Position numbers and translations under genes: made by a program. From NCBI RefSeq assembly GCF_023169945.1, contig NZ_AP025591.1, positions 3,468,481 to 3,532,480 of the forward strand: 64,000 bases of DNA. The letters run 5' to 3'. Under the pieces are notes generated by a model. It was not told the origin of the DNA. It ran no database searches and saw only the letters and a list, made by a program, of their open reading frames with translations. Each line of letters begins with the position of its first letter. The stretch's first letter is position 1. Below are positions 52,699 through 62,343 of the stretch, in pieces. The DNA is from Anaeromyxobacter oryzae. GTDB lineage: Bacteria > Myxococcota > Myxococcia > Myxococcales > Anaeromyxobacteraceae.

Positions 52699-53226
52699 CT
52701 ACGGCGCGGCCTCGGCGGCCGCGCCTGGCCCGGAGGCCGCGCCCTCCGCCCGCAGGCGGCGGAAGTCGACGAGCATCCCGGCGCGCCAGCGCACGATCAT
52801 CCCGAACGCGAGGACGAAGAACAGCGCGCCGGTCTGCGCCGGCGTGACGTGCTGCTCGACCCAGGTGCGGAGCGCGAGGCGCACCGCGAACAGGCCGAGG
52901 AGGATCCAGAGGAACGCCCGCGAGCGTCGCATCACCACGGCGTCGCCGACGCGCGACAGCCGCGAGGTGCGCGAGAGCGGGATCGCGAACACGAGCGCGC
53001 CGACGGCGAACGCCGCGAGCCCCCACGACCACGGCACGCGGGTCGCCGGCGCGACGAACATGAGGAACCCGGTCGCCATCCCGAGCGGCGGGAGCACGAT
53101 CTTCCGCGTGGTGACGGGCGTCCGCGTCTCGCGGACCCGCCACGCGAGCATGCCGCCCGCCCCGAGCAGGGTGATCGCCGCGACGGCGATGCGGGGGAGG
53201 TGGCCGAGGAAGGGGAAGGGCGGCAT
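52699..53226 (-). CDS. CcdC-like (DUF1453) membrane protein
   Basis: A 175-residue membrane protein with about four helices. RKIVLPPLGMATGFLMFVAP, VFAIPLSRTSRL and VVMRRSRAFLWILLGLFAVRLALR match the CcdC/DUF1453 family sometimes linked to cytochrome c maturation. ATG has no clear ribosome site. It follows rsmB on the same strand with a 62-base gap. A part in cytochrome maturation fits the haem-rich neighbourhood, but is inference. Confidence 0.7.
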   Translation of the reverse strand: MPPFPFLGHLPRIAVAAITLLGAGGMLAWRVRETRTPVTTRKIVLPPLGMATGFLMFVAPATRVPWSWGLAAFAVGALVFAIPLSRTSRLSRVGDAVVMRRSRAFLWILLGLFAVRLALRTWVEQHVTPAQTGALFFVLAFGMIVRWRAGMLVDFRRLRAEGAASGPGAAAEAAP

Positions 53227-53288
53227 GGGGGTGCCGGGAAACGCGCGGCCCGGAGCGTCTATTCCGCCGCCGCCCGGCTCGCTCCGGG

Positions 53289-54611
53289 CTACCGGACCAG
53301 CCTGGCCGCGAAGAAGCCGTCCGCGCCGTGGCGGCTCGGGAGGGTGAGCAGGTCGCCATCGGCGGTGAGGACGTCCGCGGGGAAGCCCCCGGGCGGAGCG
53401 GCGCGCCGCCACCCGTCCGAGATCAGCCCGCGGACGATCTCCGGCCCCTCCGCGCGCGAGAGGGAGCAGACCGAGTAGGTCACCGGTGCGCCGGCCCGCG
53501 CGTAGCGCGCGACGCTGGCCGCGATCTCCCGCTGCAGCACGGCCATGCGGGGCAGGTCCTCCGGCGCCCGCCGGAGCTTCAGCTCCGGGTGGCGGCGCAG
53601 GGTGCCGAGCCCCGCGCACGGCGCGTCGACGAGGACCGCGTCGAAGCTCCCCGGCTCGAGGCCCGGGATGGCCTTCGCCGCGTCCGCGCAGATCACCCGG
53701 ACCGCGGGGAGCCCGCGCCGCCCCGCCTCGCGCGCGAGCGCGTCGGCCTTCCGCGGGTGGAGCTCCACCGCGACCACCTCCGACCCGGGCGCGAGCAGCT
53801 CCGCGAGGTGGAAGGCCTTCCCGCCCGGCGCGGCGCACGCGTCGAGCACGCGCGCCTTCTTCCCGCGGAGCTCGCCCGCCGCGAGCAGCGTCACGAGCTG
53901 CGCCGCCTCGTCCTGCACCTGGAACGCGAGGCCGCCGGCGGCCCGGGCGATCTCCGCGACGGATGCGCCGGTGACGGACACGCCCCCGGGCGCGCGCGCC
54001 GCCGGGGCGGCGGCGATGCCCGCGGCGCGCAGCCGATCCACCAGCGCGTCGCGCTCGACGGCGCGGAGGCACAGCGGTGCCGGGCCGTTCATCGCGCGGG
54101 CGAGGGCGAGCGCCTCGTCCGGCCCGAGCCAGGCGACCCACTCCTCCGCGATCCAGCGGGGCAGCGCCTCGGCCGCCGCCACGTGGCCGGCGGGATCCGT
54201 CGCGAGCGGCGGCGGGTCCGGGAAGCGCGGTGCCCGCGCGAGCGCCCGCAGCACGGCGTTCACGTACCCGGCCGCGCGCCCGTGGTCGACCGCCTTCGCG
54301 AGCGCGACGGTCTCGCCGACCGCCGCGTGCGCCGGCGTGCCGAGCACGAGGAGCTGGAACGCTCCGAGGCGGAGCGCGATCCGGGCCGGCGCGTCGAGCT
54401 CCGCGATGGGCCGCTTCGAGTGCGGCGCGAGCGCCGCGTCGAGCGCGAGCGCGCGGCGGAGCGTGCCGTACACGAGCTCCGTCGCGAGGCCCGCCTCGCG
54501 CGGATCGCGGGCGCCGGCGCTGGAGAGGGCGGCGTCGAGGGCGCGGGAGGCGTACGCGCCGCCCTCCTCCACCCGGCGGAGCACCTCGAAGGCGAGCTTG
54601 CGGGCGTTCAT
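53289..54611 (-). CDS. rsmB: 16S rRNA m5C967 methyltransferase RsmB
   Basis: A 440-residue enzyme. The N-terminal NusB-like domain (ARKLAFEVLRRVEEGGAYASRALDAAL...LATELVYGTLRRALALDAALAPH) is followed by the methyltransferase: VLDACAAPGGKAFHLAEL (AdoMet), VLVDAPCAGLGTLRRHPE (Cys of motif IV) and YSVCSLSRAEGPEIV (catalytic Cys of motif VI). Its ATG overlaps the fmt stop, the common fmt-rsmB order. Confidence 0.95.
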   Translation of the reverse strand: MNARKLAFEVLRRVEEGGAYASRALDAALSSAGARDPREAGLATELVYGTLRRALALDAALAPHSKRPIAELDAPARIALRLGAFQLLVLGTPAHAAVGETVALAKAVDHGRAAGYVNAVLRALARAPRFPDPPPLATDPAGHVAAAEALPRWIAEEWVAWLGPDEALALARAMNGPAPLCLRAVERDALVDRLRAAGIAAAPAARAPGGVSVTGASVAEIARAAGGLAFQVQDEAAQLVTLLAAGELRGKKARVLDACAAPGGKAFHLAELLAPGSEVVAVELHPRKADALAREAGRRGLPAVRVICADAAKAIPGLEPGSFDAVLVDAPCAGLGTLRRHPELKLRRAPEDLPRMAVLQREIAASVARYARAGAPVTYSVCSLSRAEGPEIVRGLISDGWRRAAPPGGFPADVLTADGDLLTLPSRHGADGFFAARLVR

Positions 54612-55540
54612 GTGCCGAGCTGGAAGGCGTCCCTGCGGAGCCCGTTCAGGAAGGCGAGGGCGTCCTGCGCCGGCTTGCCCTCCGGCTGCAGGCGCGTGAC
54701 CACGAGCGCAGTGCCGGCGCCGCAGGCGACGGCGAGGCCGCGCCCGGCGGCCCGCCGCGCCGCCCCGGGCGACGCGCCAGGGTCGCCCGGCTCCGGGCGC
54801 GCCTCGAGGAGCTTCACCGCCCGGCCCTCGAGCGTGGTGAACGCGCCCGGCCACGGGGTGAAGCCGCGGAGCCGGTCGGCGATCCGCTGCGCCGGGAGGG
54901 TCCAGTCGACGCGCCCGTCCTCCTTCTCCAGGATCCGCGCGAGCGTCGCCCGCGCGCCGTCCTGCCTCACCGGCACGAGCGCGCGCCTCTCGAGGAGAGC
55001 GAGCGCCTCGACCAGCGCCTCGCCCCCGAGCGCGGCGAGCCGCGGCGCGAGCGTCTCGGCGGTGTCGTCGGCTCCGATCTCGAGGACCCGCTGGAGGAGG
55101 ACGTCGCCCGTGTCCAGCCCCTCGTCCATCTGCATGATCGACACGCCGGTCTCGCGCTCCCCCTCCGCGATCGCCCACTGGATCGGCGCGGCGCCGCGGT
55201 ACTTCGGGAGCAGCGAGCCGTGCACGTTGACGGCGCCCCACGGCGCGAGCGTCAGGAGATCGCTCCCGAGGATCCGGCCGTACGCGGCGACGACGAGCAG
55301 ATCCGGGCGGAGCGCGCCGAGCTCGGAGGCGAGGCGTCCGTCGCGGACCTTCTCCGGCTGGAGCACCGGGACCCCGCGCGCCTCGGCCCAGACCTTCGTC
55401 GCGGGCGCGCGGAGCGCGTTCCCGCGCCCAGCCGGCCGGTCCGGTTGCGCGACGACCGCGAGGAGCTCGTGGCCGGCGGCGGCGAGCGCGTCGAGGGACG
55501 GGACCGCGAAGGCGGGGGTGCCCATGAAGACGATCCGCAT
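54608..55540 (-). CDS. fmt: Methionyl-tRNA formyltransferase
   Basis: A 310-residue enzyme that formylates initiator Met-tRNA with 10-formyltetrahydrofolate. MRIVFMGTPAFAVPSLDAL begins the Rossmann fold; GAVNVHGSLLPKYRGAAPIQWAI has the catalytic Asn and His; MDEGLDTGDVLLQ follows with the Asp. The C-terminal OB-like domain contains RLRGFTPWPGAFTTLEGRAVKLLEA. No Shine-Dalgarno is seen; the leader is a pyrimidine-rich stretch next to a long inverted repeat. Confidence 0.95.
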   Translation of the reverse strand: MRIVFMGTPAFAVPSLDALAAAGHELLAVVAQPDRPAGRGNALRAPATKVWAEARGVPVLQPEKVRDGRLASELGALRPDLLVVAAYGRILGSDLLTLAPWGAVNVHGSLLPKYRGAAPIQWAIAEGERETGVSIMQMDEGLDTGDVLLQRVLEIGADDTAETLAPRLAALGGEALVEALALLERRALVPVRQDGARATLARILEKEDGRVDWTLPAQRIADRLRGFTPWPGAFTTLEGRAVKLLEARPEPGDPGASPGAARRAAGRGLAVACGAGTALVVTRLQPEGKPAQDALAFLNGLRRDAFQLGT

Positions 55541-55584
55541 GAGGGGGTGTGTATATGCGGAGGTGAGGGCGAGGTCGAGCTTCG

Positions 55585-55785
55585 TCCCGTTCCCGTTTCC
55601 GTTGACGTTACCGTTACCGTCACCGGTTTCTCCGTGTCCCGTGTCCCGCGGCCCGATTCTCCGTTCCCCGCTTCCCGCTCGCCGGTTCGGGGGTCGGGGT
55701 CGGGGCCACGGGCCACGGGCCACGGGAGGCGGGTCACGGGAACGGGATCGGAAACGGAAACGGAAACGGAAACGGTAACGGGCCG
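55585..55785. repeat. Long imperfect inverted repeat built from CGTTNC hexamers
   Basis: The left arm (55588-55623) runs in hexamers CGTTCC, CGTTTC, CGTTGA, CGTTAC, CGTTAC, CGTCAC. The right arm (55743-55778) carries the complement: four CGGAAA units (55749-55772) and CGGTAA. Inside, GTGTCCCGTGTCCCG faces three CCACGGG units (from 55706). The two arms could fold into a hairpin close to 100 bp long. It fills the gap between fmt and the glycerate kinase. Confidence 0.7.
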
Positions 55786-55801
55786 ATTCCGCCGATCGTC
55801 T

Positions 55802-57082
55802 TCACCCCACCGCCACCATCACCAGGTCGCACAGGTGCGTCCCCGTGTCGATCCGCGGGATCGCCGCCCCGATCGCGACCGCCGCCGGCCCGGAGCGGGC
55901 CGCGGCGAGCTCCCCGGCGAGGTCCACGCCGGCCGCCCTCGCGTCCATTGCAGTGCGCCCGTCCACGACCGCGCCGGCCTGCTCGGTGGGCCCGTCGCGC
56001 CCGTCCGAGCCCGCCGCCAGCACCGCCGCCGGGAGCCCGGCGATGGCGATCGCGGCGAGCAGCGCGAGGTGCTGCGCCCGGCCGCCGTCGGGCGCGGGAG
56101 CGGCCGGCGGGATCCGCACGGTCGGCTCTCCGCCGAGCGCGAGCAGGCGCCGGCCACGGCCGGCGTTCGCGCGCGCCCACGTCGCGAGCCGCGCCGCGAC
56201 GGCCTCCACGTCGCCCACGAGCGGCGCGGGATCGGCCTCCGCGTCGAAGCCGCGCGCCCGCGCCTCCGCGGCGGCGGCGCGCGCGAGGTCGACCGGCCCG
56301 GCGAGGAGGCGGTGCGAGGCGGTCGCGAGCCGCGGATCGCCCGGCTTCGGCGTCTCGTCCACCTCGCCGCGCGCGCCCGCGGCGAGGCGGGCGCGGACGC
56401 TCGTCGGCAACGCGACGCCGGCGCCGTCCGCGAGCCGGAGCGCGTCGGAGAACGTCGTCGGATCCGGCGCCAGCGGCCCCGAGGCGATCACCGAGAGGTC
56501 GTCGCCCGGGACGTCGGAGAGCACGAGGACCCGGACCGGCGCGGGCGCGAGCAGGGCCGCGAGCCGCCCGCCCTTGAGCCGGGAGAGATGCTTCCGCACC
56601 GCGTTCAGCGCCTGGATCGTGAGCCCAGCGCGCATGAGCGCCGCGATGGCGTCCGCCTTCTCCTCGGCGGTGACGCCCTCCGCCGGGGCGATCGCGAGCG
56701 CGCTCCCGCCGCCCGAGAGCAGGACGAGCACCGGCGTGGCCCGGTCGCGCGCCGCCCACGCCGCGACGGCCTCGCCCGCCCGGAGCGAGCCGGCATCGGG
56801 GCGCGGGTGGCCCGCCGGGATCGCCATCACGTCCGGCGGCGGCGGCGGCGTGCCCGCCGGGTACACGCAGAGCGGATCGCGGACGCGGTCGCCGAGCCGC
56901 GCGCGCGCCGCCTCGAGCATGGCGCGCGCCGCCTTCCCGAGCGCGAGCACCCGCACCGGTCCGGCGGGGAGCGGCTCCGCCGCGAGCGCCTCGTCCACGA
57001 GGCGCATGGCGAACATCCGCGCGAGGGCGGCGCGGTACACGGCCTCGCACTCCGCCGCGAGGGGTCTCCGAGGGTCGGTCAT
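55802..57082 (-). CDS. Glycerate 2-kinase (DUF4147/MOFRL type)
   Basis: A 426-residue kinase starting at the ATG with GGAGG seven bases upstream. N-terminal DUF4147 domain: VRVLALGKAARAMLEAARARLG, PAGHPRPDAGSLRAGEAV, VLVLLSGGGSALAIAPAEGVTAEEKADAIAALMRAGLTIQALNAVRKHLSRLKGGRLA. The C-terminal MOFRL domain: LLALGGEPTVRI and LAAGSDGRDGPTEQAGAVVDG. It phosphorylates D-glycerate to 2-phosphoglycerate, usually in glyoxylate or serine metabolism. Confidence 0.92.
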   Translation of the reverse strand: MTDPRRPLAAECEAVYRAALARMFAMRLVDEALAAEPLPAGPVRVLALGKAARAMLEAARARLGDRVRDPLCVYPAGTPPPPPDVMAIPAGHPRPDAGSLRAGEAVAAWAARDRATPVLVLLSGGGSALAIAPAEGVTAEEKADAIAALMRAGLTIQALNAVRKHLSRLKGGRLAALLAPAPVRVLVLSDVPGDDLSVIASGPLAPDPTTFSDALRLADGAGVALPTSVRARLAAGARGEVDETPKPGDPRLATASHRLLAGPVDLARAAAAEARARGFDAEADPAPLVGDVEAVAARLATWARANAGRGRRLLALGGEPTVRIPPAAPAPDGGRAQHLALLAAIAIAGLPAAVLAAGSDGRDGPTEQAGAVVDGRTAMDARAAGVDLAGELAAARSGPAAVAIGAAIPRIDTGTHLCDLVMVAVG

Positions 57083-57186
57083 GGTCCCACCTCCACGCAC
57101 GAGGCCCGTTGCCGGGGGTGCGCCCCGCGATAGAATCGCACCCGCCCCGCGCGCAGGACACCCGAGGGCCGAAAGGGGACACCGGC

Positions 57187-57840
57187 ATGGCCGAGGGATC
57201 CGCGGTCGCAGCCACCGAGGTGCGACCGCCTCACCACCGCCGCCATTACCTCCTCGACCGCGGGTTCCAGCTCAAGTACGCGCTGCTCATGGCCGCCGCC
57301 GGCCTCGCCGTCGCGATCATCTTCGGGCTGTGGCTCCATCAGGTCCACGCGCAGGCCATCGCGCTCCTCGCGCAGGACGCGGAGACGCGGCAGCTCATCG
57401 AGCGCAGCGATCGCCTGCTGCTCGCGGCGTTCGCGGGCATCGCGGCGCTCCTCGCCGCCGCGCTCGGGCTCCTCGGCATCGTGATCACGCACCGCGTCGC
57501 GGGGCCGGTGTTCGTGATGGGCCATTACCTGTCGATCATGGCGCAGGGCCGCTTCCCGCGCATGCGGACGCTCCGGAAGAGCGACGAGCTGAAGGGCTTC
57601 TTCCGCACGTTCCTCGAGGCGGTGGACGCGATGAAGGCGCGCGAGGCGCGCCACGCCGCGGTCCTCGAGGACTCCGTCGCGCGGATGCGCGCCGCCTCGG
57701 CCCGCGCCCCGGAGCTCGCGCCCGTCATCGACGCGCTCGCCGCGGCCGCGCGCGAGCGCCGCGCCGCCCTCGCCGTGGACGATCCGGAGCTCACGCCCAT
57801 CGCCATACCCGCGCCGCGGAAGGGCGCGGGCGCCTCGTAG
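57187..57840 (+). CDS. Two-helix membrane protein with HAMP-like linker
   Basis: A 217-residue inner-membrane protein. AGGGG lies eight bases before the chosen ATG; an earlier ATG would add 26 unlikely residues. TM1 about residues 31-50 and TM2 about 77-99 flank a short periplasmic loop. GIVITHRVAGPVFVMGHYLSIMAQGRFPRMRTLRKSDELKGFFRTFLEAVDAMKAREARH is a HAMP-like linker, then a helical tail. No kinase or chemoreceptor output domain follows, so it may be a stand-alone signalling adaptor. Followed 18 bases later by the HEAT lipoprotein. Confidence 0.68.
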   Translation: MAEGSAVAATEVRPPHHRRHYLLDRGFQLKYALLMAAAGLAVAIIFGLWLHQVHAQAIALLAQDAETRQLIERSDRLLLAAFAGIAALLAAALGLLGIVITHRVAGPVFVMGHYLSIMAQGRFPRMRTLRKSDELKGFFRTFLEAVDAMKAREARHAAVLEDSVARMRAASARAPELAPVIDALAAAARERRAALAVDDPELTPIAIPAPRKGAGAS

Positions 57841-57858
57841 ACCAGGAAGGATTCCCCA

Positions 57859-59430
57859 ATGCGCACGCTCCCGATCGCCGCCGCCGGCCTGCTCCTCGTC
57901 ACCGCCTGCGGCGAGCCGAAGGACGCCGAAGGCTGGGCCAAGCGCGCGGCGAGCCGCAGCCGCGCCGACGAGCGGATCGCCGCCCTCGAGCAGGTCCGGA
58001 AGGCGCCCGGCGACCGGCGCGCGGCGGTTCCGTACCTCGTCGAGGTGGTGAAGGATCGCAAGGTGCCGCACGCGCGCGCGGAGGCGGCGCTCGCCATCGG
58101 CGAGATCGGCGCCGGCGCCGCGGACCGGGACACGATCGCTGCGCTCATCGACGCGGTCGACCCTTCCGCGAAGGACCGCGACACCATCGACGCGAACCGG
58201 CAGATCGCGTTCGCGCTCGGCGCGCTCCGCGCCCGCGAGGCGGTGCCCGTCCTCGAGAAGCTCACCGCGTCGCCCGACGGCTACACGCAGGTCGCGGCGG
58301 TGGACGCGCTCGGGCAGATCGGCGACGCCGCGGCGGTCGACACGCTGGTCGCGGTCGCGACGTCGGAGGGGGTCGAGCCGTTCACGGCGAAGAAGGCGCT
58401 CCTCGCGCTCGGCCGGATCGGCGACGCCAAGGCCGGGCCGACGGTGCTCCGGATGCTCTTCGAGGAGCGCCCCGGCGTGACGTTCTTCCCGGAGGCGGCG
58501 TTCGCGGCCGTCCAGATCGGCAAGCCGATGGCCGCGCCGCTCCTCGCGGTGCTCGAGGGGAAGGACGAGGCGCTCCAGGGCTGGGCCCGGCAGCGCGGCG
58601 TCGTGCCCGGCGCGCTCTACGCGAAGGCGGCGCAGCTCCTCGGCGACGTGGGCGGCTCCGACGCGGCGCCGGCCCTGGTCGCGAAGCTCGGGTACCGCGA
58701 CACGGAGCCGCAGCTCCAGCTCTTCGTCCGGGTCTTCTCGGCCGAGTCGCTCGGACGGCTCCGCGCGCGAGAGGGCGTGAAGCCCCTCGCCGAGCTCGCC
58801 GCCCGCGAGGTCGATCCCGCGGCGCGGGACCGCTACTGCGACGCGCTCGCCCGGATCGGCGACCCGGCGGCGCTGCCCGCGCTCCGGGCCGCGGCGGCCT
58901 CGGCGCGGGTCTGGGAGCTCCAGGCGGGCCCGCTCGCGGCGATCTCCCGCCTCGGCGGCGGCGAGGACCGGCCCCTCGTGACGGCCGCCCGGGCGGCGTG
59001 CGGTGGCGGCTGCCCGCGGGCGCAGGCGGACGCGCTCGCCGCGATGGATGCGCGCCTCGCCGCGGCGCAGGTCTGCCGCGAGGTCGCCTGCTGGCGCGGG
59101 AAGCTCGCGGACCAGAGCCCGGCGGTGCGGGACCGCGCCGCGCTCGAGGTCGGGCGCGCCGGCGGGAAGGACGACGCGCGCGCGCTCGCCGACGCGATCG
59201 TCCGGCCGGTGGACGGCGACGAGGCGGTGATCGCGCGTTACCACGCGATCCTCGGCCTCGGCTGGCTCGCGGCCCGCGCGCCGCTCGCGCCCGAGGCCGG
59301 CGCGTACGCCGACCAGCTCGACCGCATGATCGCGCAGGATCGCGGGCGCACCCTGACCGCCGCGGTGAACGAGGAGGCGCTCCGGCTCGCGACGCGCCTC
59401 CGGCGCACCGCGCCGCTCGCGTCGCGGTAG
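57859..59430 (+). CDS. HEAT-repeat lipoprotein
   Basis: A 523-residue exported lipoprotein (LLLVTACGE, Cys 17) made of HEAT/PBS-lyase-type helical repeats: VPHARAEAALAIGEIGAG, TQVAAVDALGQIGDAAAVDTLVAVA, TAKKALLALGRIGDAKAGPTVLRML, ARDRYCDALARIGDPAALPALRAAAA and AVRDRAALEVGRAGGKDDARALADAI. Two short Cys pairs (AACGGGC, CREVAC) may be disulphides. It is a binding scaffold; no enzymatic motif. Probably co-transcribed with the HAMP-like protein. Confidence 0.82.
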   Translation: MRTLPIAAAGLLLVTACGEPKDAEGWAKRAASRSRADERIAALEQVRKAPGDRRAAVPYLVEVVKDRKVPHARAEAALAIGEIGAGAADRDTIAALIDAVDPSAKDRDTIDANRQIAFALGALRAREAVPVLEKLTASPDGYTQVAAVDALGQIGDAAAVDTLVAVATSEGVEPFTAKKALLALGRIGDAKAGPTVLRMLFEERPGVTFFPEAAFAAVQIGKPMAAPLLAVLEGKDEALQGWARQRGVVPGALYAKAAQLLGDVGGSDAAPALVAKLGYRDTEPQLQLFVRVFSAESLGRLRAREGVKPLAELAAREVDPAARDRYCDALARIGDPAALPALRAAAASARVWELQAGPLAAISRLGGGEDRPLVTAARAACGGGCPRAQADALAAMDARLAAAQVCREVACWRGKLADQSPAVRDRAALEVGRAGGKDDARALADAIVRPVDGDEAVIARYHAILGLGWLAARAPLAPEAGAYADQLDRMIAQDRGRTLTAAVNEEALRLATRLRRTAPLASR

Positions 59431-59433
59431 GTC

Positions 59434-60924
59434 CTAGAGCCCGCTCGCGCGGCCGCGGCCGCGGGCCCGGCGCACCGGACCGGGCTTCGACCCGGGGCCG
59501 GGCCCGTCCTTCCCGGGCTCGGGCGGGCGGTCCGGCTCCGCGGGCGCGGGCGCGCGGACGGGTGCGCCGGCCGCCTTCGGCTCGCCGCCCGCCGCCGACC
59601 GCGCGCCGTTGCCGCGGTCCCACGCGCTCGGCAGGACGTTGAACGGGAGCAGCTTCGCGAGGAGGGGCAGGAGCAGCATGCCGCCCGGCGCGGCGAAGAT
59701 CGCGAGCGCCGGGACGGCCTTCGCGAGGTCGATGAGCTGCGCCTTCACCTTCCGCTTCTCCTCCGCGGTGAGGGCGCTCCCGCCCGCGGCCTTCGCGAGG
59801 AGCTGCCCGAGCTCGCCGGTCTCGCGGATCTCCGTGACCATCGCGCCGAGGTTGTCCGTGACCGCGGCGGAGACCCGCTCGACGACGTGGTCGGCGACGG
59901 ACTCCCACTCGTCCGCGAGCTTCTGCAGGTCGACCGGGACGCCGCTCTCGTCGAACGCCGCGAACCAGACCTGGTGATCGCCGTGCTGGGCGGCGGCCTC
60001 CACCTGGGCGGAGGCGACCACGGCGGGATCGAGCGCGGCCGCGGCCACGAACGCCTCCACCCACCGGACCGCCGCCTCCCCGGTGGCGCGGGCGCGGAGC
60101 TGGCCGAGGAAGAGCTGCTCGAGGAGGAACACCCGCACCCGCTCCGGCGCGTCCGCGGCGATCGCCTCCGGCGGCCGCGGCGCCTCCACGCGGTGGCGTG
60201 CGTCGCGCAGGTCGGCGCGCGAGAGGCCGATGCGCCCGAGCTGGCGGAGCCGGATCGCCCGCGCGCGCTCGTCGACCGGCCCGGCGGCACGGAGCAGGCC
60301 CGCGAGCGCCTCCGCGAGCAGGATCGACTCGCGGGCGGCGTAGGCGCCGTGGCGCGCGAGCGCCTCCGCGACGAGGCGGCCCTCGCGGTGGTACCCGGCC
60401 GCGACGCGCGACAGGCGCCGCCGGAGCACGGCGACGGCGCCGCTGTGCAGCGGCAGCCCGAGCACCGGGTCCCCCGGCGGGTAGAACCGCAGCTGGAGGG
60501 CCTCCGCGGCCGCGCGGAGGGCGCGCTCCACGGCGCGATCGGTCGCGCCGCCCGGCCGCTCCGGCTCGACGGCGAGCGCGAGGGCGTCCTGGCCCACGGC
60601 GCTCGCGAGGTAGGCGGCGATCTCCGCGCGCTGCCGCGCCCGGACGAACGGCTCGCCACGCAGGAGCGCGAGGTCGAGCGCGAGCCAGACGTGCTGGCGG
60701 ACGTCGTCGAGGAAGGCGGCCCGCGGCTCGGGCTCGGCGGCGAGCCGGCGGTGACGGAGCGACCGCGCCACGAGCAGCCTCGAGGCCGCCGCGAGGTCGG
60801 TCGGCGCGACGCTCGCCGCGCGCACCTCGTCCGGCAGCCGCGCGCGCGCCGCGGAAGCGTCGTAACGCTCGAGCTCCTCGGTGAGGAGGTCTTCGAGCCA
60901 GCTCTTTTCGAGAAGGTGCTTCAT
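59434..60924 (-). CDS. LETM1-like domain protein
   Basis: A 496-residue protein with a helical N-terminal region of about 380 residues and then, at 385-435, LTAEEKRKVKAQLIDLAKAV followed by ALAIFAAPGGMLLLPLLAK and LLPFNVLPSAW. This is the central signature of LETM1, the mitochondrial inner-membrane ion-exchange/ribosome-binding protein. A Pro/Lys/Arg-rich tail follows. One probable membrane segment. Function is unknown in bacteria. It is convergent with the HEAT gene (3 bases apart). Confidence 0.72.
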   Translation of the reverse strand: MKHLLEKSWLEDLLTEELERYDASAARARLPDEVRAASVAPTDLAAASRLLVARSLRHRRLAAEPEPRAAFLDDVRQHVWLALDLALLRGEPFVRARQRAEIAAYLASAVGQDALALAVEPERPGGATDRAVERALRAAAEALQLRFYPPGDPVLGLPLHSGAVAVLRRRLSRVAAGYHREGRLVAEALARHGAYAARESILLAEALAGLLRAAGPVDERARAIRLRQLGRIGLSRADLRDARHRVEAPRPPEAIAADAPERVRVFLLEQLFLGQLRARATGEAAVRWVEAFVAAAALDPAVVASAQVEAAAQHGDHQVWFAAFDESGVPVDLQKLADEWESVADHVVERVSAAVTDNLGAMVTEIRETGELGQLLAKAAGGSALTAEEKRKVKAQLIDLAKAVPALAIFAAPGGMLLLPLLAKLLPFNVLPSAWDRGNGARSAAGGEPKAAGAPVRAPAPAEPDRPPEPGKDGPGPGSKPGPVRRARGRGRASGL

Positions 60925-61002
60925 GCTCCCGGGAGAGGGCGAGTCTAGCGCGGTTCGGCGCGCCGACGCTCGCCCGCCCGGGAGGGGGGCGAACGGGGGC
61001 TC

Positions 61003-62073
<1,071 letters not shown>

Positions 62074-62195
62074 CTCCGCTCTCCTTGTAGGGCGCGCTTT
62101 CAGGTAGCCCCGGGATCGGGGCGGCGCACCCGGCTTTCCAAGCGCTGCGAGGCTTCGTCTCTAGCAGCGGCCCCTGACAGCCGGCGGGGCGCGTG

Positions 62196-62222
62196 CCTGA
62201 ACGGATGCATACTGAACGGATG
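62196..62222 (-). promoter_or_regulatory. Possible LexA box upstream of recA
   Basis: On the recA strand, GTATGCATCCGTTCAGG matches 15 of 17 positions of the recalled myxobacterial LexA consensus CTRHAMRYBYGTTCAGS. The core repeats directly: CTGAACGGATG occurs at 62197-62207 and 62212-62222 on the plus strand. Regulation by LexA is inferred. Confidence 0.4.
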
Positions 62223-62343
62223 ATCCAAGGTCAAGTTCCCGGGCGGCACCGGCGCCGCCCGCCGGCGCCGGCTCGGGGGTTCCCGGGGACGGGTATATCC
62301 TGCAGCTCCAACCGATCACCCGAGCGCCGACCGCACGCACCTC

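Noticed and set aside
62196..62222. Direct repeats as replication iterons
   Set aside because: Only two copies, next to recA, with no dnaA box cluster or AT-rich segment.
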